Shown: positions 45,898 through 53,863, counted from the stretch's first letter. The stretch: 64,000 nucleotides of DNA from 2-02-FULL-55-14 sp964473365 (GCA_964473365.1 CAYYOV010000016.1:1-64000); one strand, 5' to 3'. Numbers and translations: made by a program. Notes: generated from the letters alone by a model not told the origin.

Positions 45898-46920
45898 ATG
45901 AAGAAATTCACGCTGAAACCGGCTCCGGGTGAGCCGCTCAGACTGGTCGAGCCCTCCCGGCTCACGATCCCGTACCAGACCGACCTCAACGAGTCTCAGT
46001 ATCATGCGGTGACGTCGCTCGATGGTCCGCACCTGATCATCGCGGGGGCGGGGACCGGCAAGACGAGGACGATCGTGTATCGTGTCGCATACCTCGTCGA
46101 ACTCGGCGTGAAGCCCCAGCGCATCCTGCTGTTGACGTTCACTCGGAAGGCTGCGCAGGAGATGCTCCGGCGGGCAGCGATCCTCCTCGATAGCCGGTGC
46201 GAACAGGTCGCCGGCGGTACCTTCCACTCGTTCGCGAACGGCGTCCTCCGCAAGTATGGCCACCTGCTTGGCTTCGATCGGAGCTTCACGATCCTCGACC
46301 AGACCGACGCCGAGGATGTCATCAACCTCATCCGGACCAAGCTGAAGCTCGATACGCGCGAGAAGCGCTTCCCTCGCAAGGAGACCCTCGCCGACATCTG
46401 GAGCCGATCGCTGAACACGATCACGCCCGTCGGGGAGATCCTCGCGCACGATTATCCGCAGTTCCTCGAACTGGAGGCGGATATCACACAGCTCTTCCAG
46501 GCCTTCGTTGTGTACAAGAAGGAGAACAACCTGATGGACTATGATGACCTGCTCGTCCATCTGGCGCGGCTCCTGCAGGAGCGCCCTGAGGTTCGCAAGG
46601 CCTTGAATGACCAGTACGCCTACCTGATGGTCGACGAGTATCAGGACACGAACCGGGTCCAGGCCGAGGTCGTACGCGGCCTGGCCGGCGATCGCCGGAA
46701 TGTCATGGTCGTTGGGGATGACGCACAGTGCATTTATTCGTTCCGGGGATCGACCATCCGGAACATTCTATCATTCCCCGAGGAGTATCCCGGCACGAAG
46801 GTGATCAAGATCGAGGAGAACTATCGCAGTACGCAGTCGATCCTTAATCTGGCCAATGAAGTGCTTGTCGGCGGTGAGCGGGCCCCGCAGGCGCCCTCGC
46901 TACCGTCGTCGCCGTCCTGA
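45898..46920 (+). CDS. UvrD/Rep-like helicase, N-terminal part (interrupted)
   Basis: 340 aa. Walker A (AGAGTGKT near 49-56), motif Ia (LLTFTRKAAQEM), Walker B (VDEYQDTN), motif III (GDDAQCIYSFRG) and motif IV (ENYRSTQ) are intact. After NLANEV the family pattern breaks into a GC-rich tail and a TGA. The remaining motifs continue in the same frame 66 bases downstream. I start at the ATG giving MKKFTLKP; an upstream GTG in frame has no family support. Either the gene is a pseudogene, or the two halves work as separate polypeptides. Confidence 0.8.
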   Translation: MKKFTLKPAPGEPLRLVEPSRLTIPYQTDLNESQYHAVTSLDGPHLIIAGAGTGKTRTIVYRVAYLVELGVKPQRILLLTFTRKAAQEMLRRAAILLDSRCEQVAGGTFHSFANGVLRKYGHLLGFDRSFTILDQTDAEDVINLIRTKLKLDTREKRFPRKETLADIWSRSLNTITPVGEILAHDYPQFLELEADITQLFQAFVVYKKENNLMDYDDLLVHLARLLQERPEVRKALNDQYAYLMVDEYQDTNRVQAEVVRGLAGDRRNVMVVGDDAQCIYSFRGSTIRNILSFPEEYPGTKVIKIEENYRSTQSILNLANEVLVGGERAPQAPSLPSSPS

Positions 46921-46986
46921 GCACTGCGGGATCAGTCCCGCCCGTGCCCCAACGCCCAGCCATGCTTCCAGACGTTTTGAACCATG
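46867..46986 (+). other. extra ~100 bp with two in-frame stops inside the helicase gene
   Basis: Where relatives need only about eight to ten codons between NLANEV and FTKSLYTKR, there are 40 codons here, with TGA at 46918 and 46978. Both sides are in the same frame, so the extra length is a multiple of three. The centre holds the palindrome GCGGGATCAGTCCCGC. Confidence 0.7.
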
Positions 46987-48012
46987 TTCACCAAGTCCCT
47001 CTATACGAAACGATCGGGTGGTTCGTTGCCGCAGCTCGTGGCGACGGAGAATGAGAACATCCAATCCCGATTCGTCGTCCAAAAGATCCTCGAATTGCGC
47101 GAACAAGGGCTCCCGCTCGAGGAGATGGCCGTGCTCTTCCGTTCATCATTCCTTTCGTTCGACCTTGAGATCGAACTGGCGCGCGCCAACATCCCGTTCC
47201 GCAAGTACGGAGGATTCAAGTTCATCGAAACGGCCCACGTAAAGGACGTGGTGGCGTATCTTCGTGTGCTCGAGAACCCGCGCGATATCGTCTCATGGAA
47301 CCGGATCTTGTTGCTGGTCGACGGCGTGGGGCCGCGAACTGCTGAGAAGGTGATCGACGACATCCAGAAGCGGCGTGTCGGGCTCTCGCCCGGTCTGGCC
47401 GAACCGGTCACAACGACGACAAAATTCTGGATGGACTACGGTCAATATCCTGACGGCGTTCGCGCGCTGTTCGACGCCCTCAAAGCCGCGTCACCGCCGT
47501 CGCTGAGTCCTGCGGAAAAAGTGGCCGGTCTGCTGGCATACTACGAACCGATCCTCCGGACGAAGTACGACGACCATCAGAAGCGGCGCAAAGATCTCGA
47601 GATGTTCCAGACCATCACGGAGCGGTACGAGGATGTCCCGACGCTCCTGACCGACCTGGCCCTCGAGCCGCCGACCGAGAGTGTGGTGGATGTGGAGGCG
47701 CCAGGACCGGAGCGAGAGTTCCTCACGCTGTCGACGATCCACAGCGCCAAAGGTCTGGAGTGGGGTGGTGTCTTCATTATCACTGCCCTCGACGGCCGAT
47801 TCCCGGCGCTCCGTTCTGTCGGGTCCGAAGAAGAACTTGAGGAGGAACGGCGGTTGCTCTACGTGGCGATCACACGCGCCCGCGACCATCTTTTCATTAC
47901 GTATCCGATGAACGTCTACGACCGGGAGACGGGCGTCATCCTGACCAAACCTTCACGCTTTCTGCAAGGGATCGGCGAGCATTTACTGGAACCCTGGGTG
48001 GTGGAATCGTGA
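46984..48012 (+). CDS. UvrD/Rep-like helicase, C-terminal part
   Basis: 342 aa. It begins in the middle of the conserved region (FTKSLYTKRSGG, NIQSRFVVQKILELREQG) and holds motif V (TIHSAKGLEWGGVFI) and motif VI (LLYVAITRARDHL). There is no ribosome site before the first ATG. Alone it lacks the ATPase motifs I-IV, so it could only work with the N-terminal fragment or through readthrough. Its stop overlaps the start of the glycosyltransferase gene (GTGA). Confidence 0.8.
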   Translation: MFTKSLYTKRSGGSLPQLVATENENIQSRFVVQKILELREQGLPLEEMAVLFRSSFLSFDLEIELARANIPFRKYGGFKFIETAHVKDVVAYLRVLENPRDIVSWNRILLLVDGVGPRTAEKVIDDIQKRRVGLSPGLAEPVTTTTKFWMDYGQYPDGVRALFDALKAASPPSLSPAEKVAGLLAYYEPILRTKYDDHQKRRKDLEMFQTITERYEDVPTLLTDLALEPPTESVVDVEAPGPEREFLTLSTIHSAKGLEWGGVFIITALDGRFPALRSVGSEEELEEERRLLYVAITRARDHLFITYPMNVYDRETGVILTKPSRFLQGIGEHLLEPWVVES

Positions 48013-48683
48013 GGGAGGCCCCGCTTGACGCACCGGCGATCAGTATCGTCCTCTGCACCTACAACCGGGCTGGGCTTCTCCCGCGTGCTATCCGCTCCGT
48101 TCTGGCCCAAACGTTCCGTGACTGGCAATTGGTGATCGTGGACGACGGCAGCGCAGATGCGACGCAGGCAGTCGTGGGATCGTATCACGAGCGGGATCCC
48201 CGCATCGTCCTGGTTCGTCAACGGAACCGCGGCCTTGCTGTCGCGCGGAATGTCGGGATCCGTCTGTCGGAGGCGCCGTTCGTCACGTTCCTCGATTCGG
48301 ACGATGCGTATCGGCACGACCATCTCGCATCGCGTATGCGGTTCCTGCGCCGGCATCGTGACGTCGACATGATCTACGGTGGCGTGGAGCCGGTGGGTCC
48401 GAAGGCGAAACAGGTCGTGGTCGATCTCGAACGGCCGGGCCGAATGATCCACGTGTCGAAGTGCTACGTCGGAGGGACGTTCGTGATCCGGCGCTCTGTC
48501 CTTGTGAAGGTCGGAGGTTTTCGCCGGATGGAATTTGGAGAGGACCTCGATCTGGTGAAACGGATCGAGCGACGCTACCGCGTCCGGAAGGTGTTGAAGA
48601 AGAGCTACCGCTATTACTGCGACACGTCTGACCGTCTGTGCGATATCTACACGGACCGCCTGCTCAGCCCGGCTGGGCGTTGA
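48009..48683 (+). CDS. glycosyltransferase family 2
   Basis: 224 aa, GT-A fold. SIVLCTYNRAGLLPRAIRSVL at about 12-32, VDDGSAD near 45, and the metal-binding FLDSDDAY near 97 are GT2 signatures. The GTG start overlaps the helicase stop. The acceptor is unknown; the length fits a minimal glycan or LPS sugar transferase with no membrane segment. Confidence 0.88.
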   Translation: MREAPLDAPAISIVLCTYNRAGLLPRAIRSVLAQTFRDWQLVIVDDGSADATQAVVGSYHERDPRIVLVRQRNRGLAVARNVGIRLSEAPFVTFLDSDDAYRHDHLASRMRFLRRHRDVDMIYGGVEPVGPKAKQVVVDLERPGRMIHVSKCYVGGTFVIRRSVLVKVGGFRRMEFGEDLDLVKRIERRYRVRKVLKKSYRYYCDTSDRLCDIYTDRLLSPAGR

Positions 48684-48696
48684 TCCGTGAACTGCA

Positions 48697-49899
48697 TTAT
48701 GGCTTCCGCTGCTTGAGCCGCTTGAACCGCTTTAACTTCCCCTTGATCGTGGCCACGAGCGTCTGCTCGGAGATCGGCTTCGTCAGGTAGTCGTCCACGC
48801 CCAGTTCTTTTCCCGTACGAATGAGTACTTCGTCTGTCAGGCCGGTGAGGAAGATGAAGGGTACGTCCTGCAGATGTTCCAGCCACTGGATCTTCTCGTA
48901 GAAGCTGAAGCCTCCCATCGTCGACGTCTCGAGGTTCACGTCGCATAGGATCAGGTCCGGTGAGTGCCCCGCACGAAGATACGCGTAGGCCTCATCCGTC
49001 GTCGTGAACGGCAACGTTGCGAATCCGGCGTCGCGGAGCAGGTCGCTGATCACCTCGAGCAGTTTGACGTCGTCGTCGATGATGGCTATACGGTCTTGCT
49101 GCCGCTCTGTTGCCTGGATCTCCGCCAGGAGACGGGCTTCCATCCGGTCGTGGTCCTCCGGAGAGATCTGGAATGTCGCCCGCATCTCAGAGAGGAGCGA
49201 GGCATTCTCAGGCTTGATGCGTCCGTGCGACCAGGCCTTCTTGAACGCGTTGTGGTAGCACTCAAGCTGTACTTCGTGCTCCAAACGGGCATGGTCGACA
49301 TCGCTGATCGAGAGTGTCTCGCGCAGGATCGCCAACCACTGTTGTTCCTCGGACTGAGCCGCGCCGTCCTCCCAGACCTCCACGAGCGCGGCGCGGTAGG
49401 TGTTGAACCCATCCATCTGTTTGCGCAGCGTGTCAAGCAGCGATGTGCCCGTTGGGGGCATGGCCGGCCTAGGAGCCATGGGCGGAGGGCTCGTAGATTT
49501 CTGCGCCGCGGGCGGGGCAGGAGCCGGCTCGGTGTCCTGAGCGGCGACGCGGCGAGCCGCTTCGCGCCGCGCGATCTCACGAAGCTCTGCTGCCTTCCGT
49601 TCTTTTTCCAGCCGCTGCCGCTCTTCCTCTTCCTGACGCCGGATCGCCTCGGCCTCGGACTCCTGAACCTTCTGGGCCTGCGCTTTTTCCCGATGATCCA
49701 GGAGATTGAGGATCCGTTCCTCGAAGGCGAGCGCGTAGACGTTTCGCGGGTCGATCTCTTTGACGCGTCGGGACTCGAGTAGTGCGCTTTCGAGATCCCC
49801 CTGGCGCAAGAGCAGATCGACGCGCTTCAACACTTCGCTGGCGCGTTTCTTCGCATCGTCGCGGGGGGTCAGTCCGTCCTGTTCCTTGAGGAGTGCCAT
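48697..49899 (-). CDS. response regulator with N-terminal TPR/coiled coil and C-terminal receiver
   Basis: 400 aa. Residues 15-60 resemble a TPR pair, then a Glu/Arg-rich coiled coil (about 70-125) and a Pro/Ala linker. About 150-270 holds two similar helical units (AILRETLSISDVDHARLE and SEMRATFQISPEDHDRME). The receiver (about 277-395) has the acidic pair IIDDD, phospho-Asp in LILCDVNLE, Thr in FLTG and Lys in LTKP, all intact. There is no DNA-binding or enzyme domain, so output must be through the helical repeats. The promoter predicts a leaderless mRNA starting at the ATG. Confidence 0.8.
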   Translation of the reverse strand: MALLKEQDGLTPRDDAKKRASEVLKRVDLLLRQGDLESALLESRRVKEIDPRNVYALAFEERILNLLDHREKAQAQKVQESEAEAIRRQEEEERQRLEKERKAAELREIARREAARRVAAQDTEPAPAPPAAQKSTSPPPMAPRPAMPPTGTSLLDTLRKQMDGFNTYRAALVEVWEDGAAQSEEQQWLAILRETLSISDVDHARLEHEVQLECYHNAFKKAWSHGRIKPENASLLSEMRATFQISPEDHDRMEARLLAEIQATERQQDRIAIIDDDVKLLEVISDLLRDAGFATLPFTTTDEAYAYLRAGHSPDLILCDVNLETSTMGGFSFYEKIQWLEHLQDVPFIFLTGLTDEVLIRTGKELGVDDYLTKPISEQTLVATIKGKLKRFKRLKQRKP

Positions 49900-49905
49900 A
49901 CCTGA

Positions 49906-49934
49906 AATATAGTCAACGGTCCATGTCCAACCAA
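49906..49934 (-). promoter_or_regulatory. promoter of the response regulator gene (leaderless)
   Basis: TTGGTT, 17-bp spacer, TATATT. The -10 box ends six bases before the ATG, so transcription should start at the ATG itself. Confidence 0.65.
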
Positions 49935-49940
49935 GACAGA

Positions 49941-51455
49941 CTAGCGCGCCGCGGTCGTCGGTCCTATGCGAATAGGAGCGCTCATCGGTCCCTCGGATCC
50001 GAGTCGATCCACGGCGGCGACCGCCACGAACTCACCCGGATGGATGCCGGAGAGAGAGGTCGTCGTCGCAGCGCGGCCGGTTACCGTGACGATCGAGAAC
50101 ACGTTCGAAGCATCGATGGCCGCGACGTTGGATCGATACAGGATGTACGAGATACCATTTCCCGGGACCGCCTTCCACGAGAGCTGCGCAACGCTGCCGT
50201 CAGTCGAGACGGTCAGGTTGGTTGGTGCGGTCGGTCGCGTCCCCGACTTCCAGGCCATCGGGGGCGTCAGGGCCCAGTAGGGGAAACTTCGTTGCCCGAC
50301 CGTTTCCCACACACGGTCGAGTCCTGCGGCCGAATAGAAGACAACGCCCGGGAGTCCCGTGGCACGGACCGCCTCGACCTGCGCTTCGAGCTCACCCCAT
50401 CCGAACCGGTCGATCAGGCGCGTTGCAAGACCAGGGAGTACCTGGCGGTCGTACGCGACGCGATCGTGCCATTCTGTGATAAGCGGAATGAACGGCTTCG
50501 TCGGATGCGAGCGCTCCCAATAGACCATCGGAACGATGAAGTCGATCTTACCCACCTCCATCCAGCGTCGCGGGTCTTGTAACACGGCCTCATACGCCGT
50601 CCAGCCGGTCCCGGTATATTCCCCAATGACCGAGGCCGACATCTTGACCCACGGCTTGGTCGCTTGAAGAAGATTGTACGCGTCGAATACGAACTGGTTC
50701 ACTTGCTCGCGCTGCCAATGGTCCCATGACAACCGGCCAGGATTCGATGCCGGGTCGTTGAATCTCGCGACGCTGACCGCGTCGTGCGAGTAGCCCAGTT
50801 CGGCGGTCCCTTCCGGATACCGGATGTAGTCAAAATGGATCCCGTCGACGTCGTAGGTCCGGATGATCTCGTCGACGACTTTCAGGACGTGCTCACGCAC
50901 TGCGGGATTGCCGGGACTTGCCCAGAGGTAGTTGTTGTTTGGGGGGTCCAACCGCATCGGACGGCCGTCGCGGTCGCACATGATCCAATCGGGATGGGCG
51001 TAGAGGGGGTTTGGCGGGACGGTTGCAGCGGGTGGAACGGAGTCGCGCCAGACGGGGAAGGTATTCACCCACGCGTGGAGCTCAAGCCCGAGTCGATGGG
51101 CTTCTCCGAGCGCAAATGCAAGCGGATCCCAACCCGGGTCCTTTCCCAGCGTGCCAGTGATGACGGTCGACCACGGTTCGACGGCGGATGGATAGAGGAC
51201 GTCGCCATTCCCGCGGACCTGAAAAAAGACCATGTTCATTCTGGCAGCCCGCGCTTTCTCGAACGTCGAGCGAATGTATGCCTGGGCCGTCTGCGGATTA
51301 TTCTGGCGAGGTCCTCCGGCGTATTCAAAGCGCGACATCCAGACGCCTCGCGCCTCGTACTTTCCCGTAAAGACCTGATCACCGCAACCGCCGATGAGGA
51401 GGATGAGAAGAAGAGGGAAGGAAGAGAGAAGAGACCAAACGCGCGATGATCTCAT
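49941..51455 (-). CDS. GHL10 (DUF187/UPF0748-like) glycosyl hydrolase-like lipoprotein with C-terminal FN3
   Basis: 504 aa. A lipoprotein signal ends in LLIGGC (Cys25). ARGVWMSRFEY starts the GHL10 TIM barrel (about 35-400), with HFDYIRYP (VDGIHFDYIRYPEGT) as the conserved catalytic-region motif. A FN3 domain (PTNLTVSTDGS...SYILYRSN) closes the protein. Relatives are thought to act on peptidoglycan-like or other glycans outside the cell. The chosen ATG has AAGGTG about seven bases upstream and starts the signal; a longer frame would extend into the promoter. Confidence 0.85.
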   Translation of the reverse strand: MRSSRVWSLLSSFPLLLILLIGGCGDQVFTGKYEARGVWMSRFEYAGGPRQNNPQTAQAYIRSTFEKARAARMNMVFFQVRGNGDVLYPSAVEPWSTVITGTLGKDPGWDPLAFALGEAHRLGLELHAWVNTFPVWRDSVPPAATVPPNPLYAHPDWIMCDRDGRPMRLDPPNNNYLWASPGNPAVREHVLKVVDEIIRTYDVDGIHFDYIRYPEGTAELGYSHDAVSVARFNDPASNPGRLSWDHWQREQVNQFVFDAYNLLQATKPWVKMSASVIGEYTGTGWTAYEAVLQDPRRWMEVGKIDFIVPMVYWERSHPTKPFIPLITEWHDRVAYDRQVLPGLATRLIDRFGWGELEAQVEAVRATGLPGVVFYSAAGLDRVWETVGQRSFPYWALTPPMAWKSGTRPTAPTNLTVSTDGSVAQLSWKAVPGNGISYILYRSNVAAIDASNVFSIVTVTGRAATTTSLSGIHPGEFVAVAAVDRLGSEGPMSAPIRIGPTTAAR

Positions 51456-51480
51456 GGCGCACCTTAGATTGAGTGCGGCC

Positions 51481-51509
51481 AATGTAGGGAGGGGAAAGTC
51501 AGCGTGCAA
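51481..51509 (-). promoter_or_regulatory. promoter of the GHL10 gene
   Basis: TTGCAC, 17-bp spacer, TACATT; predicted leader of about 20 bases. The boxes are the same as those in front of uvrB. Confidence 0.65.
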
Positions 51510-51519
51510 TCGACAGGAA

Positions 51520-51690
51520 TCCCAGACAGAGGACGAACCCCGAAGGATACAAAGATGCTCGGGAGATCGGATACACGAATGTTCACGAAGGAAAGGATAT
51601 TCGCCAGGCAGACTCTTCTCTTCGTGCCACTTCGAGTCGTTGACCTCCGGCGATCATTCGTGCTCTTCGTGAATCGCTCCCCTGCAGCGA
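51520..51690. repeat. decayed CACGAAGG/CCTTCGTG-type repeat
   Basis: TTCACGAAG (51582-51590) and CTTCGTGAA (51664-51672) form a 9-bp inverted pair amid further broken CGAAGG and CTTCGTG units. It resembles the short CACGAAGG repeats scattered in environmental FCB genomes. No gene is seen in it. Confidence 0.4.
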
Positions 51691-51695
51691 CCTTC

Positions 51696-52340
51696 TCAGA
51701 CAGCCTTGATGACCTTCACCACCCGCCAGACGAAGGTTACATCCTTCTGCTTCACCACCCACGGTTCAAACTCCGGATTGAGCGGGATCAGGTGGAGGAA
51801 CGCCCCCTCGAACTTTACCTTCTTCACGGTGTCTTCATCTTGGACGCGCACGACGCAGATATCCCCGCTCCGGGCCTCCTGCCGGGGGCTGACGACGATG
51901 ATGTCGCCGTCCTCGATGCGGGGAGACATGCTGTTCCCTTTGACCTCCAGGGCGAACGCCTGGTCGTCGCGAACGTCGTCGACCGTCACGAATTTGTCGA
52001 CGTAGTCAGGATGGAAGATCAAGCTCGGCGCTCCGCCGGGGACGGAGGACAGGAGCGGAAGCCGGACCGTGGGGACACGTCTGGTCCGGGGCTCGGTCAG
52101 GGGGATGACCGTGCTACCGATCCCAGCATGCCGATCCCCGTCGCCGGTCAGGAGCCATTGCGGCAGGACGCCCGTTGCCTTCGCGATGTGCATGATGACC
52201 GAACCGTCCGGCTCCTGTTCACTCTTTTCCCAGCGTTGCAGCGTGCGGGTGGCGATATCCAGTTTGGCGGCAAGTCTTGCCTGATCGAAGCCTTTTGCCA
52301 ACCGGGCTTCGCGGATCCGTTGTCCCATGGTCGTGCGCAT
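51696..52340 (-). CDS. XRE-HTH / S24 (LexA-like) repressor
   Basis: 214 aa. An XRE helix-turn-helix (about 5-60, RIREARLAKGFDQARLAAKLDIA...LQRWE) is joined to an S24/LexA-like domain with the Ser in NSMSPRIEDGDIIVV and the Lys in VKKVKFEG. The hinge has SVPGGAP with Gly-Gly in place of the usual Ala-Gly cleavage pair, so self-cleavage is uncertain. Two GACAAAT-type palindromes lie in its promoter, so it most likely represses itself. The start could be this ATG or one four codons later; a longer frame would put both operators inside coding sequence. No phage genes are nearby. Confidence 0.85.
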   Translation of the reverse strand: MRTTMGQRIREARLAKGFDQARLAAKLDIATRTLQRWEKSEQEPDGSVIMHIAKATGVLPQWLLTGDGDRHAGIGSTVIPLTEPRTRRVPTVRLPLLSSVPGGAPSLIFHPDYVDKFVTVDDVRDDQAFALEVKGNSMSPRIEDGDIIVVSPRQEARSGDICVVRVQDEDTVKKVKFEGAFLHLIPLNPEFEPWVVKQKDVTFVWRVVKVIKAV

Positions 52341-52360
52341 CGCAGTGTCCGTTCGATCGT

Positions 52361-52372
52361 GACAGATTTGTC
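52361..52372. promoter_or_regulatory. operator 2 of the XRE/S24 repressor
   Basis: GACAGATTTGTC: GACA and TGTC arms around a four-base core; on the minus strand it reads GACAAATCTGTC. It lies in the leader, 31 bp from operator 1 (about three DNA turns). Confidence 0.6.
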
Positions 52373-52391
52373 CGCGGTAGAATAGTCGCAA

Positions 52392-52403
52392 GACATATTT
52401 GTC
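52392..52403. promoter_or_regulatory. operator 1 of the XRE/S24 repressor
   Basis: GACATATTTGTC; on the minus strand GACAAATATGTC, differing from operator 2 at one base. It covers the predicted transcription start. Confidence 0.65.
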
Positions 52404-52405
52404 GT

Positions 52406-52434
52406 AACGTAGTTATTTTTCTATCTTGTGTCAA
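52406..52434 (-). promoter_or_regulatory. promoter of the XRE/S24 repressor
   Basis: TTGACA (perfect -35), 17-bp spacer, TACGTT; predicted start near 52399, inside operator 1. Confidence 0.7.
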
Positions 52435-52442
52435 GTGAAGTT

Positions 52443-52748
52443 CTAGTGGGTCTGTCGGGCAGCGGGATTCGTCGCGGCCAACCGCTGCTCAACGAGGTCG
52501 AAGAATACCGGAAGTCTACGCGGATCCTCTGCCAGGGAGGTGAACTCACGCTGGTACGTTTCGACCGTATATCCCGCTGCAACAAGGATCGAATCGACAC
52601 CCCGGCGGATCTCTGCAGAGTCCGGCCGGCTGACCGTGTCGCGAAACCGAAGCAGATCGACGTAGAGCGTGGCCAGTCGGTCGGGTGTCCCAGGCGTGGT
52701 GCAGCCAAGCACCGCAAGGAGGAGGGGAAACGAGCGACGGAGGAACAT
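52443..52748 (-). CDS. DUF4296-like small lipoprotein
   Basis: 101 aa. The signal MFLRRSFPLLLAVLGC gives a lipid-modified Cys16. The mature helical part (RLATLYVDLLRFRDTV...ILVAAGYTVETYQREFTSLAEDPRRLPVFFDLVEQRL) has the spacing of DUF4296, small FCB lipoproteins of unknown role. The start is the ATG just ahead of the signal; another ATG 27 bases upstream is possible but sits at the end of the pilin terminator. A TACATT box lies five bases before the chosen ATG. Confidence 0.65.
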   Translation of the reverse strand: MFLRRSFPLLLAVLGCTTPGTPDRLATLYVDLLRFRDTVSRPDSAEIRRGVDSILVAAGYTVETYQREFTSLAEDPRRLPVFFDLVEQRLAATNPAARQTH

Positions 52749-52775
52749 GGAACAATGTACGGTACGGGACGGCAT

Positions 52776-52807
52776 AAAAAAACCGGCCCCGCTTTCGCAG
52801 GGCCGGT
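52776..52807 (-). terminator. terminator of pilin-like gene copy 1
   Basis: ACCGGCCC and GGGCCGGT arms with an inner GC pair and a GAAA tetraloop, followed by TTTTTTT. It is identical to the terminator of copy 2 and part of the same duplicated block. Confidence 0.92.
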
Positions 52808-52830
52808 GAAGAGCGATACGACGGAACGAC

Positions 52831-53214
52831 TTACTGGAAGTCGCCGGCGTAGGTCCAGCTGCCCAAACGGCCATCGCTGTCGACCACCGCGGTAACGGTG
52901 TTCGTGGTGTTGGCGTTCGAGGTCGCGACGATCGTGACCGAGTTCGCAGCCGGTGTGGCGGCGTACCCAGCGTTTTCGTTCGAGGCCATCTTGGACGGGA
53001 TGGTGTAGCCGGAATAGCTGCCCTGGCCACCGCCCATCGAGGACGGACGGATGCGATACTGGTAGGCGTGGGCGGCGATGTTGTTCAGGTCGTTGATGAT
53101 GGCATCCTTGTTAGCCTGGATGCTCTGAGCGGAGAAGAGGCTCAGACCGACCGCGATGGCGATACCGACGATGATAACGCCGAGGATGATGAGAAGAAGC
53201 TGTTGCTGACCCAT
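52831..53214 (-). CDS. pilin-like surface protein, copy 1
   Basis: 127 aa. MGQQQLLLIILGVIIVGIAIAVGLSLF is a single N-terminal hydrophobic helix with a minimal leader, followed by a conserved alpha-helical linker (DAIINDLNNIAAHAYQYRI) and a small Gly/Ser/Thr-rich beta domain ending GSWTYAGDFQ. The architecture is that of class III/type IV-like pilins, but there is no Glu5 and no usual prepilin leader, so the processing is a guess. It is identical to copy 2 over the whole gene and terminator (448 bp). GGGAG precedes the ATG by five bases. Confidence 0.7.
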   Translation of the reverse strand: MGQQQLLLIILGVIIVGIAIAVGLSLFSAQSIQANKDAIINDLNNIAAHAYQYRIRPSSMGGGQGSYSGYTIPSKMASNENAGYAATPAANSVTIVATSNANTTNTVTAVVDSDGRLGSWTYAGDFQ

Positions 53215-53276
53215 GTGGGCTCCCAGTGATTATGGGTGATTGGTGCTGCAGCGTGATTTACGAGCGGAGTCCCTAC

Positions 53277-53292
53277 TCCAACATGCGTGCCA
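53277..53292 (-). promoter_or_regulatory. sigma54-like promoter of copy 1
   Basis: TGGCAC-N5-TTGGA: -24 GG and -12 GG ten bases apart (the usual -12 is GC). The predicted leader is about 50 bases. It matches the element ahead of copy 2 although surrounding sequence has diverged. Confidence 0.5.
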
Positions 53293-53362
53293 TGGGGTCG
53301 CGAATCTGAAAACCCCGATTCCCTCATGTATTGTCCAATCGCTCAATCATGGATGGGCAGGG

Positions 53363-53377
53363 CGGTCATAATAACCG
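53363..53377. promoter_or_regulatory. possible upstream activator site of copy 1
   Basis: CGGTCATAATAACCG, a 15-base near-palindrome of the form CGGTnATnATnACCG, 72 bp upstream of the -24 box. Confidence 0.45.
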
Positions 53378-53424
53378 GTGTAATTGTTGTATCGACAACG
53401 CCAATAGAACTGGCGAATATGCAC

Positions 53425-53456
53425 AAAAAAACCGGCCCCGCTTTCGCAGGGCCGGT
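53425..53456 (-). terminator. terminator of pilin-like gene copy 2
   Basis: Same GAAA-tetraloop hairpin with TTTTTTT as copy 1. Confidence 0.92.
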
Positions 53457-53479
53457 GAAGAGCGATACGACGGAACGAC

Positions 53480-53863
53480 TTACTGGAAGTCGCCGGCGTA
53501 GGTCCAGCTGCCCAAACGGCCATCGCTGTCGACCACCGCGGTAACGGTGTTCGTGGTGTTGGCGTTCGAGGTCGCGACGATCGTGACCGAGTTCGCAGCC
53601 GGTGTGGCGGCGTACCCAGCGTTTTCGTTCGAGGCCATCTTGGACGGGATGGTGTAGCCGGAATAGCTGCCCTGGCCACCGCCCATCGAGGACGGACGGA
53701 TGCGATACTGGTAGGCGTGGGCGGCGATGTTGTTCAGGTCGTTGATGATGGCATCCTTGTTAGCCTGGATGCTCTGAGCGGAGAAGAGGCTCAGACCGAC
53801 CGCGATGGCGATACCGACGATGATAACGCCGAGGATGATGAGAAGAAGCTGTTGCTGACCCAT
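53480..53863 (-). CDS. pilin-like surface protein, copy 2
   Basis: 127 aa, identical to copy 1 in protein and DNA, including synonymous sites and terminator (53425-53872 equals 52776-53223). The identity stops nine bases upstream of the ATG, after the ribosome site GGAG. Upstream regions are related but diverged, which points to gene conversion of coding units or selection for identical subunits. Expression probably starts at the sigma54-like promoter 65 bases upstream. Confidence 0.7.
   Translation of the reverse strand: MGQQQLLLIILGVIIVGIAIAVGLSLFSAQSIQANKDAIINDLNNIAAHAYQYRIRPSSMGGGQGSYSGYTIPSKMASNENAGYAATPAANSVTIVATSNANTTNTVTAVVDSDGRLGSWTYAGDFQ

Noticed and set aside
46867..46986. Group II or other self-splicing intron in the helicase gene
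   Set aside because: Only about 100 bp, the 5' end GTGAG does not fit GTGYG, and no domain V-like hairpin is visible.
46856..47242. Frameshift as the cause of the helicase split
   Set aside because: Both halves lie in the same frame and the alternative frame has no helicase sequence; the disruption is an in-frame insert.
51696..52340. Prophage remnant suggested by the XRE/S24 repressor
   Set aside because: No integrase, structural or lysis genes or att-like repeats are found nearby.
52443..53030. 195-aa frame joining the DUF4296-like lipoprotein to sequence inside pilin copy 1
   Set aside because: The first 94 residues are an out-of-frame shadow of the pilin gene and cross a strong terminator; the lipoprotein signal marks the real start.
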